Assembly (NCBI GenBank): GCA_020853025.1
Contig: JADYZP010000009.1
Span: 150,410 to 214,409 of the forward strand
Direction of reading: 5' to 3'
DNA length: 64,000 nucleotides
Source of the DNA: Burkholderiales bacterium
GTDB lineage: Bacteria > Pseudomonadota > Gammaproteobacteria > Burkholderiales > Casimicrobiaceae
Part shown: piece after piece, positions 19,885-30,105 of the stretch
Layout of the letters: each line of letters begins with the position of its first letter
Numbering within the stretch: the stretch's first letter is position 1
Program-made: the position numbers and the translations under genes
Notes under the pieces: generated by a model
Databases searched by the model: none
Seen by the model: the letters and a program-made list of their open reading frames with translations, nothing else
What the model was told of the DNA's origin: nothing

Positions 19885-21057
19885 ATGACGTTCTCCGACC
19901 CGACCTTCTGGGTGGCGCTGCTGCAGATCATCGGCGTCAACATCGTGTTGTCGGGCGACAACGCCGTCGTCATCGCGCTCGCGGCGCGGTCGCTGCCGGC
20001 GAAACAGCAAAGACAGGCGGTCCTGTGGGGCAGCGGCGCGGCGGTGGTGATGCGCATCGTGCTGACCATCGTCGCGGTCGAACTGCTGCGCCTGCCGTAC
20101 CTGAAGCTGATCGGCGCCGCCTTGCTGCTCTGGATCGGCATCCAGCTTCTGTTGCCGGAGAAGGAGGAAGGCGAAGGCGCCGACCACGGCAGCACCGGCA
20201 TGATCGCCGCGATCCGGACCATTCTCATCGCCGACCTGGTGATGAGCCTCGACAACGTGATCGCCGTGGCGGCCGCTGCGAAAGACAGCGTGCTGCTGCT
20301 GACACTGGGCCTGCTGATCAGTATTCCCTTGGTCGTATTCGGAAGCACGCTGCTGATGCGCTTCATGGAGCGGTGGCCGATCATCATCACCGTCGGCGCC
20401 GGGCTGCTCGGCTGGGTAGCCGGGGAAATGGCCGTTTCCGATCCGTCGGTCAAGGACTGGATCGACGCCAACATGCACTGGCTGCACTATGCAGCGCCGG
20501 CGCTGGGTGCGGTGCTTGTGGTCGTCATCGGGCGCTGGCTGGCGTCGCGCGCCGTGGGGGGGGAAGCGAGGCGGCCCGCCGTCGACCTTGCAAGTGCCAT
20601 CGATCAGCACGTATCGCAGTCGGCATCACCGTCGCCGCGTCCGCGCCTGCTGGTGGCCGCCGACGGCTCGCCAGAGTCGCTGCGCGCCATCGTCCGCTTT
20701 GCCGAACAACTGCGCTGGTATCGCGAGCCGGTCGCCATCGATCTGCTCAGCGTCCAGCCGCCCGCCCATCGCGACGTCAGCAGCTTCGTGGCGGACGACG
20801 CCATCCGCGGCCACCATCACGACCAGGGCATGACGGCGCTGCAGCCGCTGCGCGAAGCGCTCGAACGTTCCGGCGTGCCTTGCGCCGTGCACATCGGCGT
20901 CGGCGAACTGGCGCCGGTCGTCGCCCGCTACGCGACGACACTTGCGTCCCGACAGGTCTATCTGGCCGCCGCCGCCCAAGGCGACCGTGCCGAACTCGGT
21001 GCCGTCGTGGCGCAATTGTGCGAGCTCGTCGAGGTACCGATCGGTATCCTGCGTTAG
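19885..21057 (+). CDS. TerC-family membrane protein fused to a universal stress domain
   Basis: A 390-residue protein. The first ~225 residues form a TerC/YjbE-type metal transporter with about seven helices and both acidic motifs 'VLSGDNAVVIALAAR' and 'LVMSLDNVIAVAAAA', whose Asp/Asn residues are thought to bind metal. TerC proteins are linked to manganese or calcium export. From about residue 251 to the end is a universal-stress-protein-like domain ('PRLLVAADGSPESLRAIVRF' to 'LVEVPIGILR'). The canonical GxxG-9x-G(S/T) ATP loop is not evident in it, so it may not bind ATP. Such fusions would link transport to stress sensing. Confidence 0.82.
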   Translation: MTFSDPTFWVALLQIIGVNIVLSGDNAVVIALAARSLPAKQQRQAVLWGSGAAVVMRIVLTIVAVELLRLPYLKLIGAALLLWIGIQLLLPEKEEGEGADHGSTGMIAAIRTILIADLVMSLDNVIAVAAAAKDSVLLLTLGLLISIPLVVFGSTLLMRFMERWPIIITVGAGLLGWVAGEMAVSDPSVKDWIDANMHWLHYAAPALGAVLVVVIGRWLASRAVGGEARRPAVDLASAIDQHVSQSASPSPRPRLLVAADGSPESLRAIVRFAEQLRWYREPVAIDLLSVQPPAHRDVSSFVADDAIRGHHHDQGMTALQPLREALERSGVPCAVHIGVGELAPVVARYATTLASRQVYLAAAAQGDRAELGAVVAQLCELVEVPIGILR

Positions 21058-21196
21058 TCGGAGACGGTGGACTGATGTCGCGCCGCTTTCCGAACCATCG
21101 AACCGCGTCGTCAAGCCGCAGACTGTCGATGCATCGACTTCGATGCGCTGGACGCGATCCGCGCACATGGGTCCCGGTGTTGGTTATCATGTGCCG

Positions 21197-22180
21197 ATGA
21201 ACGCTGCCATCGCAACACCGCCTCCGCGCATCGTCTTTCTCGACCGCAGCGGCTTTCCGCCCGACATCGTGCTGCGTCCGCTGTCGTTTGCGCACGAGTT
21301 CGAGGTGTTCGCGTCGACGGCGCCCGATGAGGTCGCAATGCGCATCGTCGGAGCCGACATCGTGATCACCAACAAGGTGCCGGTGCCTGCAGCCGCTATC
21401 GCGCAGGCGCCGCATCTTTCGAGGGTCGCGATCGCCGCCACCGGCTACGACATGGTCGACGTCGCCGCCTGCAAGGCGCGCGGCATCACGGTCTCGAATA
21501 TCCGCAACTACGCGGTGCACTCGGTGCCTGAGCACACCTTCGCGCTGATCCTCGCGCTGCGCAGGAGCATCGCCGCATACCGGCAATCGGTCGCCGACGG
21601 CGCGTGGCAGCGCTCGGGACAATTCTGCTACTTCGACTATCCGATCCGCGATCTCGCGGGCTCCACACTCGGCATCATTGGCGACGGCACACTGGGGCGG
21701 GCGGTGGCCGACCTCGGCCGTGCGTTCGGCATGACGCCGCTGTACTCGAGCTACAAGGGCGTGGCAGGCATGGGGCCGCTGTACACGCCTTTCGACGATG
21801 TGTTGCGGCGAAGCGACGTCATCACGCTGCACTGCCCGCTCACGCCCGCCACGCGCAACATGATCGCGGCGCCGGAATTCGCGCTGATGGAACGCAGGCC
21901 GTTGCTGATCAACACGGCGCGAGGCGGCCTGGTCGACGAGGGCGCGCTTGCCGATGCGCTGCGCGGCGGGCAGGTCGCGGGGGCCGCCTTCGACGTCGTC
22001 ACCGTCGAGCCGCCGCCCGCCGACCATCCGCTGATGGCGCTGCTCGACCTGCCCAATTTCATACTGACGCCGCACGTCGCGTGGGCCAGCCACGAGTCGA
22101 TCCAGGGACTCGCCGACCAGCTGATGGAGAACATCGAGCTCTTTCGCCGCGGCACGCCGCGCCACCTCGTGACGTCGTGA
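21197..22180 (+). CDS. D-2-hydroxyacid dehydrogenase
   Basis: A 327-residue NAD-dependent oxidoreductase of the D-isomer family (glycerate/hydroxypyruvate/lactate type). The nucleotide loop reads 'GIIGDGTLGRAVADLG'. The catalytic triad is visible as Arg in 'NTARGGLVDE', Glu in 'TVEPPPADHP' and His in 'TPHVAWASHES'. The start at MNAAIATPPP is favoured because the upstream extension overlaps the terC gene and lacks conserved features. Substrate is unassigned; hydroxypyruvate or glyoxylate reductases are the closest by pattern. Its stop lies 16 bases before the end of the convergent kinase gene. Confidence 0.85.
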   Translation: MNAAIATPPPRIVFLDRSGFPPDIVLRPLSFAHEFEVFASTAPDEVAMRIVGADIVITNKVPVPAAAIAQAPHLSRVAIAATGYDMVDVAACKARGITVSNIRNYAVHSVPEHTFALILALRRSIAAYRQSVADGAWQRSGQFCYFDYPIRDLAGSTLGIIGDGTLGRAVADLGRAFGMTPLYSSYKGVAGMGPLYTPFDDVLRRSDVITLHCPLTPATRNMIAAPEFALMERRPLLINTARGGLVDEGALADALRGGQVAGAAFDVVTVEPPPADHPLMALLDLPNFILTPHVAWASHESIQGLADQLMENIELFRRGTPRHLVTS

Positions 22181-22196
22181 CGCGGGGAACCGCCGC

Positions 22197-24605
22197 TCAG
22201 ATCATCAGCTTGCGCAGCGTGTCAGGATTCTTGACGACGGCTTTCTGCCGCGCTGACGGCGCGCCGTAGAGCGCCGCCGGAGGATTGGTTTCCAGCCTGG
22301 CGATCACCGCGGCATCGTTGCAGCGCGCATCGAAGGTCACGTTGACCTGGTCACCGGCCACCGCGCCGACACTGAAGCAGGCCTGGCCGAGTTTCGCATT
22401 CAGCGGCTTCAGGATGCCGGCCGCCACCAGGTCTCCCGCCGGGCCGTTGCCGGCGAGCTGTATCTCGAATACCTGCGGCCCGCCGGGCGGCGCGACGGTG
22501 ATCACCGACGGCATCGCCACCAGCTCCCGGCGCAGCGCGTCGTCGCCAATCGCCGGCGGCAGGCCTTCGACGCGCAGCACGACGCGGCGGCCGGTCACCG
22601 CCACGTGCTGCAGGAAGAAATCGCGCGAGAATTCGCTGGCGATCTTCGTCCCGATCGCCTTCAGCGCGTCGGCCTCGGTCGGCCAGCTGCCGTCTCCGGC
22701 CGGCAGCTTGGTATTGAAGTAGATCTCCTCGCCGGTAGCACGGTCGGTGCACTTGATCGTCCACCCGTTGAGCGCGTATTTGGTGACGACCAGCCCCGAC
22801 GCCGCGAGCCGCATCGACAACCGCTTGATCGTCGCCTCGCCCTCGACGATGAAATCCGGCGCGTCGGCGGTGCCGTCCTTGCGCGGCGCATCCTCCGTCC
22901 AGGTCCGGAAGCCGAACGACTTGATGCGCTCCTTCAGGATGTTCTCGGCGGTGGGCGAGACCCGCGGCGGCGCGTCCGGGGCATCCGCGTCACGGGTGAC
23001 GATGCGCACCGCCACCCGCGGATCGCCGCTGGCGCGGATGAAGTCGATGCGCTCGTTGCGCGACATCTCGTTCAGCGACTTCTGGATAGCCTTGACGTCG
23101 ACAATGGCTTCGGTGGTGATCGACACCAGCCCGTCCTTGCCGGTGGTGGGCGCGCTCTCGCGCATGACGGTGGTCACGAATTCGCCGCTCTTTGACAACA
23201 GCCTGTCGCGCAGCACGTCGTAGTTTTTCGCGACCGACTGTGTCTCGACCAGCATACCGACGGCCTTCGCAACCAGCTGTCCGCGCGAATCGGCGCGCAG
23301 ATCGCTGCGCATCAGCGCCTGATCGCTCTGGTAGCGCGGCTGGCTGGGGTCGACGAAGCCGACCGCCGAAATGACCAGCGAGCCTGGGCTTGTCGGTGAA
23401 GGCGCGGCGACCGGCGTCGGTGCCGCGGGTGGCGCGGCGGGACCAGCACCGCCACCGCCCTGGGTGCCGGCGCCCACGGGCGGCGCCACGGCAGGTGCTG
23501 CGGCGGCGGCCGGAGCGGTGACCTGCGCGACCGTTGGATCCTGCGCGGCCTTCGAATCGTCGGCGCCCTGCCACGCCAACCAGATCCCGGCCGCTACCGC
23601 CACGACGACGCCCAGGCCCGCGAGCGCCGCCAACGTCGCCTTCGACTTGCGCTGCGGCTGCGGCGTTCCGGTGCCGGACGTCGCGCGACCCGCCGCGGCA
23701 GTCGTCGTTGCGGGGGTGGCGGCAGTACGTGCGCCGGCGATGGTCGGAGGCGGCACCAGCGTCGTCTCGCCCGAATGCCCGCCTTCGGCGCGAGCGGCCG
23801 CACGCAGTGCGGCGACGAATTCCTCCGCCGTCGGAAAGCGCTCGTCGGGCTTTTTCGCGAGGGCGCGCCGCACGACGGCATCCATCGCCCCGGGAATCTG
23901 CACATTGAAGCGCGACGGCGGCAGCGGATCCTCCTCCAGCACCTTGCGCATGGTGATCGTCGCGTTGCCGGTGAACGGCCGCTCGCCGGTCAGGAACTGG
24001 TAGAGCATCACGCCGACCGAGAACAGATCCGAACGGCCGTCGACGGGCAGGCCCAGGATCTGCTCGGGCGACATGTACGCCGGTGTGCCGAGCACCGTGC
24101 CGACCTGGGTCAGGTCCGATGATTCGAGATGCGCGATGCCGAAGTCGGCGACCTTCGCCGTGCCATCGGCCAGAATGAAAACATTCGACGGCTTGATGTC
24201 GCGGTGGACGACGCCCTGCTGGTGCGAGTAGCCGAGTGCTGCGAGGATCTGCTCGAGGATGCGCACGATGTCGGCGATCGCGAAGCGCTCGTTGGCGTCG
24301 AAGTACTCCTTGAGCTCGCGCCCGGCAACGAGCTCCATCGCGATGTACCAGACGCCGGCGTCCTCGCCGAAGTCGTAGATGGAGACGATGTTCGGATGCG
24401 TGAGCCTGCCGGCGGCCTGCGCCTCGCGGCGAAAGCGCTCGAGGATTTCCTTGGCGTGCGCGCCGGCGAGCTGGTCGGGGCGAATGGTCTTCAGCGCGAC
24501 GGCGCGCTGGATCATCGGGTCGAAGCCCTCGTAGACGACGCCCATGGCGCCGTGTCCCAACTCGCGCCGGACCTCGTATTTGCCCAGCCTGGTCAATTCC
24601 GCCAT
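22197..24605 (-). CDS. Transmembrane Ser/Thr protein kinase with large periplasmic domain
   Basis: An 802-residue protein. The N-terminal Hanks-type kinase (about 8-270) has 'LGHGAMGVVYEGFD', 'AVALKTI', 'VVHRDIKPSNVF', 'VADFGIAHLE' and 'GTPAYMSPEQI', all catalytic residues intact. An Ala/Thr/Pro linker, one transmembrane helix (about 322-344, 'LAGLGVVVAVAAGIWLAW'), a second Pro/Ala linker and an extracytoplasmic region (about 400-800) follow. The latter begins 'LVISAVGFVDPSQPRYQSDQ' and looks like the FlgT/CsgG-related periplasmic folds. It probably heads an operon with the two secreted proteins encoded upstream at 24632 and 25515, which share that flavour. It would sense an envelope signal and phosphorylate FHA partners. 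Confidence 0.87.
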   Translation of the reverse strand: MAELTRLGKYEVRRELGHGAMGVVYEGFDPMIQRAVALKTIRPDQLAGAHAKEILERFRREAQAAGRLTHPNIVSIYDFGEDAGVWYIAMELVAGRELKEYFDANERFAIADIVRILEQILAALGYSHQQGVVHRDIKPSNVFILADGTAKVADFGIAHLESSDLTQVGTVLGTPAYMSPEQILGLPVDGRSDLFSVGVMLYQFLTGERPFTGNATITMRKVLEEDPLPPSRFNVQIPGAMDAVVRRALAKKPDERFPTAEEFVAALRAAARAEGGHSGETTLVPPPTIAGARTAATPATTTAAAGRATSGTGTPQPQRKSKATLAALAGLGVVVAVAAGIWLAWQGADDSKAAQDPTVAQVTAPAAAAAPAVAPPVGAGTQGGGGAGPAAPPAAPTPVAAPSPTSPGSLVISAVGFVDPSQPRYQSDQALMRSDLRADSRGQLVAKAVGMLVETQSVAKNYDVLRDRLLSKSGEFVTTVMRESAPTTGKDGLVSITTEAIVDVKAIQKSLNEMSRNERIDFIRASGDPRVAVRIVTRDADAPDAPPRVSPTAENILKERIKSFGFRTWTEDAPRKDGTADAPDFIVEGEATIKRLSMRLAASGLVVTKYALNGWTIKCTDRATGEEIYFNTKLPAGDGSWPTEADALKAIGTKIASEFSRDFFLQHVAVTGRRVVLRVEGLPPAIGDDALRRELVAMPSVITVAPPGGPQVFEIQLAGNGPAGDLVAAGILKPLNAKLGQACFSVGAVAGDQVNVTFDARCNDAAVIARLETNPPAALYGAPSARQKAVVKNPDTLRKLMI

Positions 24606-24631
24606 CCGGTAGCTCCCGCGTCGGCGCCGCG

Positions 24632-25468
24632 CTACTTGTACTTGCTGTCGATCTCCCACACCGACTTCTGGACCAGCCGCTGGACCATCGTGTCGAGGCC
24701 CGCACCGCCCTGCTGCGAACTGTTGACGCCCAGCGCGCCGCCGGAAGTCGCGCCGACTTCCATCTTCTCCTCGGTATAGCCCTGCGCCAGCTGCTCGGTG
24801 GTCTCGGCGTTGATGATCTTGTAGCGCATGCCGATCACCCAGACGCTGGTCGCCTCTCCCGAATGCACCGAGCCGATCGCCGTACCGCCGACCGCACCCG
24901 CCGCGGCGCCGCCGCGCGAACCGGAAAATGCGCCGAGCAGGCCCGCCATCCGGCCCAGCGTGCCGCCGTCGAAGCTCTCTTGTGCCGAGGCGACCTGCTC
25001 GGTCTTCAGGATGTCGAACTTGACGATGTACTTGGTCGTCTTCAGCTTGCCCATGCCGAGGTACTTGCGCGCCGCCTGCGGGTCGCCGAGGTTGTACGCC
25101 AGCTCGAACTCCTTGAGGATCGGCCCCAGGTTCGAGCGTTCGAGCACCTGGAAATTGGCGTTGGAGAGTTCGAGTTCGCCGAAGTCCGCGATGTTGTTCG
25201 CGGTGAATTTCTGCAGGAAGGTCGCGTTGCTGCTCTTGATTTCCCCGGGGATGACGACCAGCGCGGGTCCTTTCTTGTTCTTGTTCGAGTACTCGACGGC
25301 CTGATAGACCGTCTTGTCGGCGGTCTGATTCGCCTGCTGTGACGTCGTGCCGCCGGCGGTGGGCGACGCGCTTTCGAAGCGGGGTTGCGCGAGGGCGAGC
25401 GACGCGCAGGCAGCCAACGCAAGCCCGAGCGGCACGGACAAGGAACGGGATTCGTGATTCATGCGCAT
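24632..25468 (-). CDS. CsgG-like secreted protein
   Basis: A 278-residue exported protein with signal peptide ('LGLALAACASLALAQP'). The central part 'ALVVIPGEIKSSNATFLQKF', 'FQVLERSNLGPILKEFELA', 'KYIVKFDILKTEQVA' follows the order of the CsgG/curli-assembly fold. A glycine-rich segment ('SGSRGGAAAGAVGGTAIGS') could line a membrane hairpin. The cysteine in LAAC could be a lipobox, in which case it is a lipoprotein as in CsgG itself. A GGAGA ribosome-binding site precedes the ATG at 25468. No csgA/B/E/F genes lie nearby. It lies 26 bases upstream of the kinase gene in the same direction. Confidence 0.75.
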   Translation of the reverse strand: MRMNHESRSLSVPLGLALAACASLALAQPRFESASPTAGGTTSQQANQTADKTVYQAVEYSNKNKKGPALVVIPGEIKSSNATFLQKFTANNIADFGELELSNANFQVLERSNLGPILKEFELAYNLGDPQAARKYLGMGKLKTTKYIVKFDILKTEQVASAQESFDGGTLGRMAGLLGAFSGSRGGAAAGAVGGTAIGSVHSGEATSVWVIGMRYKIINAETTEQLAQGYTEEKMEVGATSGGALGVNSSQQGGAGLDTMVQRLVQKSVWEIDSKYK

Positions 25469-25514
25469 TGCTGTCTCCTACAGTTGATTGCGGATTGGAT
25501 CGTGGCGCCGCGCG

Positions 25515-26213
25515 TCACCTGGCCTTGCCCTTGGGTGAGGGGACGCCGAGACCGGCATTGCGGCAGTAGTCGCCGTAGAGCTTCGCGACGACTTCGTCGG
25601 CCTGCTCGTCGACCAGCGTCAACGCCATTTGGGCAATATTCGCGCCCGAGTACGACGCCGAACTGGCACCGACATCCGAGATGATGCGTCCATTGCTGCC
25701 GGCCAGCGTGAAGCCCATGCTGACGGTAACCTGGTTGACGCGGATGATCGGGTTGGGGATCGCCTCCGCCGTAATGAGGCCGCGGAGCACGAAACTCGCG
25801 CCGAGCCGCTTGGCCGCCGACAGCGCGGCATCGGGGTTGTTCCGGAAGTAGGCATCGATTTCGGCCTGCGCGATCTGGGCGCGGATTTGCTCAGGTGCGA
25901 ACGTGCGCAGCCCGAGCGAGCGCAGTCGCGCGTTGATGGCCTGGAAATGCGGGCCGTAGTTGTCCTGCTGCGCGCTGATGTAGCCGTCGGATTGCCGCTC
26001 ACCGATGACGACCATGATCTTCTTGCCCTTGAGATCGGCGCGGCAAGGTGTCGACAACTCGTAGGCGATGCGATCTCCACGCGCGGCCTGCGCGGCAAGG
26101 TCCGCCTGCTCCGCGGGATCGGGATTGGAAAAGCGAAACCCCTGCCCCCCCGCCACGCCAACGGAGAAGTGCGCGAGAAACAGCGCGAGCGTGAAATGAC
26201 GCATAAGATTCAT
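25515..26213 (-). CDS. Secreted protein of unknown function, CsgG-neighbour
   Basis: A 232-residue protein with a signal peptide ('FTLALFLAHFSVGVAGGQ'). I cannot name a family. The body 'KIMVVIGERQSDGYISA', 'SFVLRGLITAEAIPNPIIR' and 'NGRIISDVGASSASYSG' has the same element order as part of the periplasmic domain of the adjacent kinase ('DFIVEGEATIKRLSMRL', 'NGWTIKCTDRATGEEIYF'), suggesting a shared fold. It is the first gene of a probable three-gene unit with the CsgG-like protein and the kinase. The start MNLMRH gives a clean signal sequence, whereas the ORF-track extension does not. Confidence 0.6.
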   Translation of the reverse strand: MNLMRHFTLALFLAHFSVGVAGGQGFRFSNPDPAEQADLAAQAARGDRIAYELSTPCRADLKGKKIMVVIGERQSDGYISAQQDNYGPHFQAINARLRSLGLRTFAPEQIRAQIAQAEIDAYFRNNPDAALSAAKRLGASFVLRGLITAEAIPNPIIRVNQVTVSMGFTLAGSNGRIISDVGASSASYSGANIAQMALTLVDEQADEVVAKLYGDYCRNAGLGVPSPKGKAR

Positions 26214-26502
26214 AGGAACGCGGCGAGACGGTGATCGCAAGCGGGTGGATGAGTGAAGATTATGCCACCCGGCCGTCGAAAATCCACCGAAACGAGATCG
26301 GCGCCGACACGCGGTGCGCCGCTCGGGCGGGTACGTCTCGCGCCCCCGCTTCGCCCTGCCCGCGTCTGCGCGCAGCTTGCGGCGGACCGCGACCGTACGG
26401 CGCGGCAGCGAAGTCCGGGTATCCTTGCAGCGTGGCAGCGCGTGGCGCGCACCAGCGTTTGCCATCGCCCGCCCATTCGCCAACGCACATGATTCGCACC
26501 GC

Positions 26503-27165
26503 ATGGACTCCATCGCCGCCAATCCGACCATGGTCGAGCAGGTCTATCGGGCGATCCTCGACGCCATCTGCGATGGCGTGCTCGCACCGGGCGAGCGCCT
26601 GACGCAGGAAGGGGTCGCAAAAAAGCTCAACGTGTCGCGCCAGCCCGTCAACCAGGCATTGATGCTGCTGAAGCAGCAGAAGTTCGTTTGCGAAGCGGGA
26701 CGCCGCGGGCTGATGGTCGCGCCAGTCGACCGCGAGTTCATGCGCTGGGTGTACGAGCTGAGGCTCGGCATCGAGCCCATCGCGGCTGCACTCGCGGCGC
26801 GCCATGCGACCGACGCCGATTGCGATGCGGGGCGCGCACGGGTGCAGCGCGGACGCGCCGCGCTGCGCGACGGTGCGATCGGCCCGCTCATCGGTGCCGA
26901 CATGGCGTTTCACATGTGGCTGTACACGACGTCCGGAAACAGGCTTTTCGTCGACACGATGGAAGAGCTCTGGCACCACCTGCGGCGCGCGATGCGGGAA
27001 GTGCTGATGCAGCGCGACTACCGCAAGTCGATATGGGCCGAGCACGAACACATACTGCGCGCGATAACCAGCCACGACGAGCACGCGGCAGCCTCACTGG
27101 TGCGCGCGCACCTGCGCAGCGCGGCGCTCAGCGTCGAAGTAAGCCTGCCGGTGTCGGGCGAATGA
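26503..27165 (+). CDS. GntR-family (FCD-domain) transcriptional regulator
   Basis: A 220-residue regulator: winged helix-turn-helix at about 8-75 ('LTQEGVAKKLNVSRQPVNQA') and a helical FCD effector domain at about 80-205 containing 'DMAFHMWLYTTSGNRLF' and 'AEHEHILRAI', whose Asp/His residues usually bind a metal and a carboxylate ligand. FadR/VanR-type members typically repress operons for organic acids and bind palindromes of the GTATAC class. Such a palindrome lies over the promoter of the mutase operon at 32.96 kb, so it is the candidate regulator of that operon. The start MDSIAAN is chosen for domain length; the longer ORF extends into non-coding sequence. Confidence 0.85.
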   Translation: MDSIAANPTMVEQVYRAILDAICDGVLAPGERLTQEGVAKKLNVSRQPVNQALMLLKQQKFVCEAGRRGLMVAPVDREFMRWVYELRLGIEPIAAALAARHATDADCDAGRARVQRGRAALRDGAIGPLIGADMAFHMWLYTTSGNRLFVDTMEELWHHLRRAMREVLMQRDYRKSIWAEHEHILRAITSHDEHAAASLVRAHLRSAALSVEVSLPVSGE

Positions 27166-27215
27166 ATCGCGGCGGCGCTTGTGCAGGCTGGCGCGCGGTC
27201 TGCGGACCGTGACGG

Positions 27216-28247
27216 CTAGCCTGACCGGTAGACGTCGCTGTAGTGTGCGTACACGGTGACGATGTCCGCAAAGCCTTCGCGTTCGGCGGGCCTCAGTTCG
27301 CGAAACGGCCTTGCCGGACGCCCAGCGTAGATCCAGCCGGCCGGAACGCGCGTGCCCGGCGCCACCTGCGCGCCCGCACCCACGCACGCATCCGCTTCGA
27401 CGACGACGCCGTCGCCGACAATGGCGCTCATGCCGATGAGCGAGCGATCGCCGATGCTGGCCGATCCCATCCGCACATTGTGGCCGATCGTCACGTCGCG
27501 GCCGATGACGATGTCGCCGCGCGCGCGCGAGGTGACGAGAAACGTGTTGTCCTGCACGTTGCTGCGCGAATCGATGGCGATTCTGCCGTCCCCGGCGTCG
27601 GCAACGCAGGCGAAATAGATGCTGGCGTCGTCCGCCAGTTCGACAGTTCCGGCAACGATTGTCGTCGGCGCGATGAAGCTCGCTTGCGGGCGCACGATCA
27701 GCGGCGGCTGCGCCGAGGACTGTTCATCGCCTGCCGGCAGATCGGTTGCAGCGGAGGTCTCGAGCGGCGATTCGCGGCGCAGCGCGGCATGCCACAGCGC
27801 GAGTTCGTCGCGGCCGATGGCACGCACCGGCTGTGCGGGGCTGCCCGCGTAGACGACACCGCCGGCGAGCGTCTTGCGCGGCGGCACCACGGCCCCCGGC
27901 ATGATCAGCGCGTGCGCACCGACGACGGCGCCATCCATTACCGTCGCCGCGTCGGCGACAACGACGCCGTCGGCGAGCGTGCACGCGTGGACGAGGCCGT
28001 AGCGGCCGACGGTGACGTCGTCACCCATGATCGTCGGGTAGACGCTGTCGGCGATGTGCACGGTGGCGCGCACGCCGAAGAAGGCATTGGCGCCGATGCG
28101 GATTGCCTCGCCGTCGGCGCGCAGCGTCGCATGGCGCCGCAGGACGAGGCCCGGGCCGGCCGATACGCGCCCGGCGACGACCGCATGCGCGGCCAGCGTC
28201 GACGCCGCGCTCAGCGCCGGCGTGTACTCGAGATAGGACAATTCCAT
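27216..28247 (-). CDS. Tandem gamma-carbonic-anhydrase-like hexapeptide protein
   Basis: A 343-residue protein made of two left-handed beta-helix domains (about 5-155 and 185-325) joined by a Ser/Ala/Pro linker. Each carries hexapeptide repeats and ends with a 'YAGSPAQPVR' / 'YAGRPARPFR' signature like CaiE/PaaY/gamma-CA proteins. The three zinc-binding His positions are split. The first half keeps the equivalents of His81 ('ATVHIAD') and His122 ('GLVHAC') but has Arg for His117 ('VTVGRYG'). The second half keeps only His117 ('VTIGHNV'). One composite site per chain may survive. It lies downstream of hcmA in the same direction. Confidence 0.78.
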   Translation of the reverse strand: MELSYLEYTPALSAASTLAAHAVVAGRVSAGPGLVLRRHATLRADGEAIRIGANAFFGVRATVHIADSVYPTIMGDDVTVGRYGLVHACTLADGVVVADAATVMDGAVVGAHALIMPGAVVPPRKTLAGGVVYAGSPAQPVRAIGRDELALWHAALRRESPLETSAATDLPAGDEQSSAQPPLIVRPQASFIAPTTIVAGTVELADDASIYFACVADAGDGRIAIDSRSNVQDNTFLVTSRARGDIVIGRDVTIGHNVRMGSASIGDRSLIGMSAIVGDGVVVEADACVGAGAQVAPGTRVPAGWIYAGRPARPFRELRPAEREGFADIVTVYAHYSDVYRSG

Positions 28248-28310
28248 AGCGGATCAGAGCCTGATGGTGCTGCGCAGCGACCGCGACGCCTGAAACATCC
28301 TTGTGGGCAA

Positions 28311-28348
28311 GGCTTCAGCGGTGGGCGGTGCCGCGTCCGGCTGAAGCC
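28311..28348. repeat. REP-like palindrome between hcmA and the gamma-CA-like gene
   Basis: GGCTTCAGC and GCTGAAGCC form a perfect 9-bp inverted repeat 20 bases apart, preceded by the small hairpin CCTTG-TGGG-CAAGG (28299-28312). The core GGCTTCAGC...GCTGAAGCC recalls REP elements common in GC-rich gamma- and betaproteobacteria. It could also act as an mRNA-stabilising or terminating hairpin after hcmA. Confidence 0.55.
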
Positions 28349-28389
28349 GAACCCGCCGCCCGAACGCGTGCAGCGAGCCCCGTTGCATC

Positions 28390-30101
<1,712 letters not shown>

Positions 30102-30105
<4 letters not shown>

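Noticed and set aside
26214-26502. A second copy of the hcm operator upstream of the GntR gene
   Set aside because: No ATTGTATAC-like palindrome is present in this 289-base divergent region, so autoregulation through the same site is not supported.
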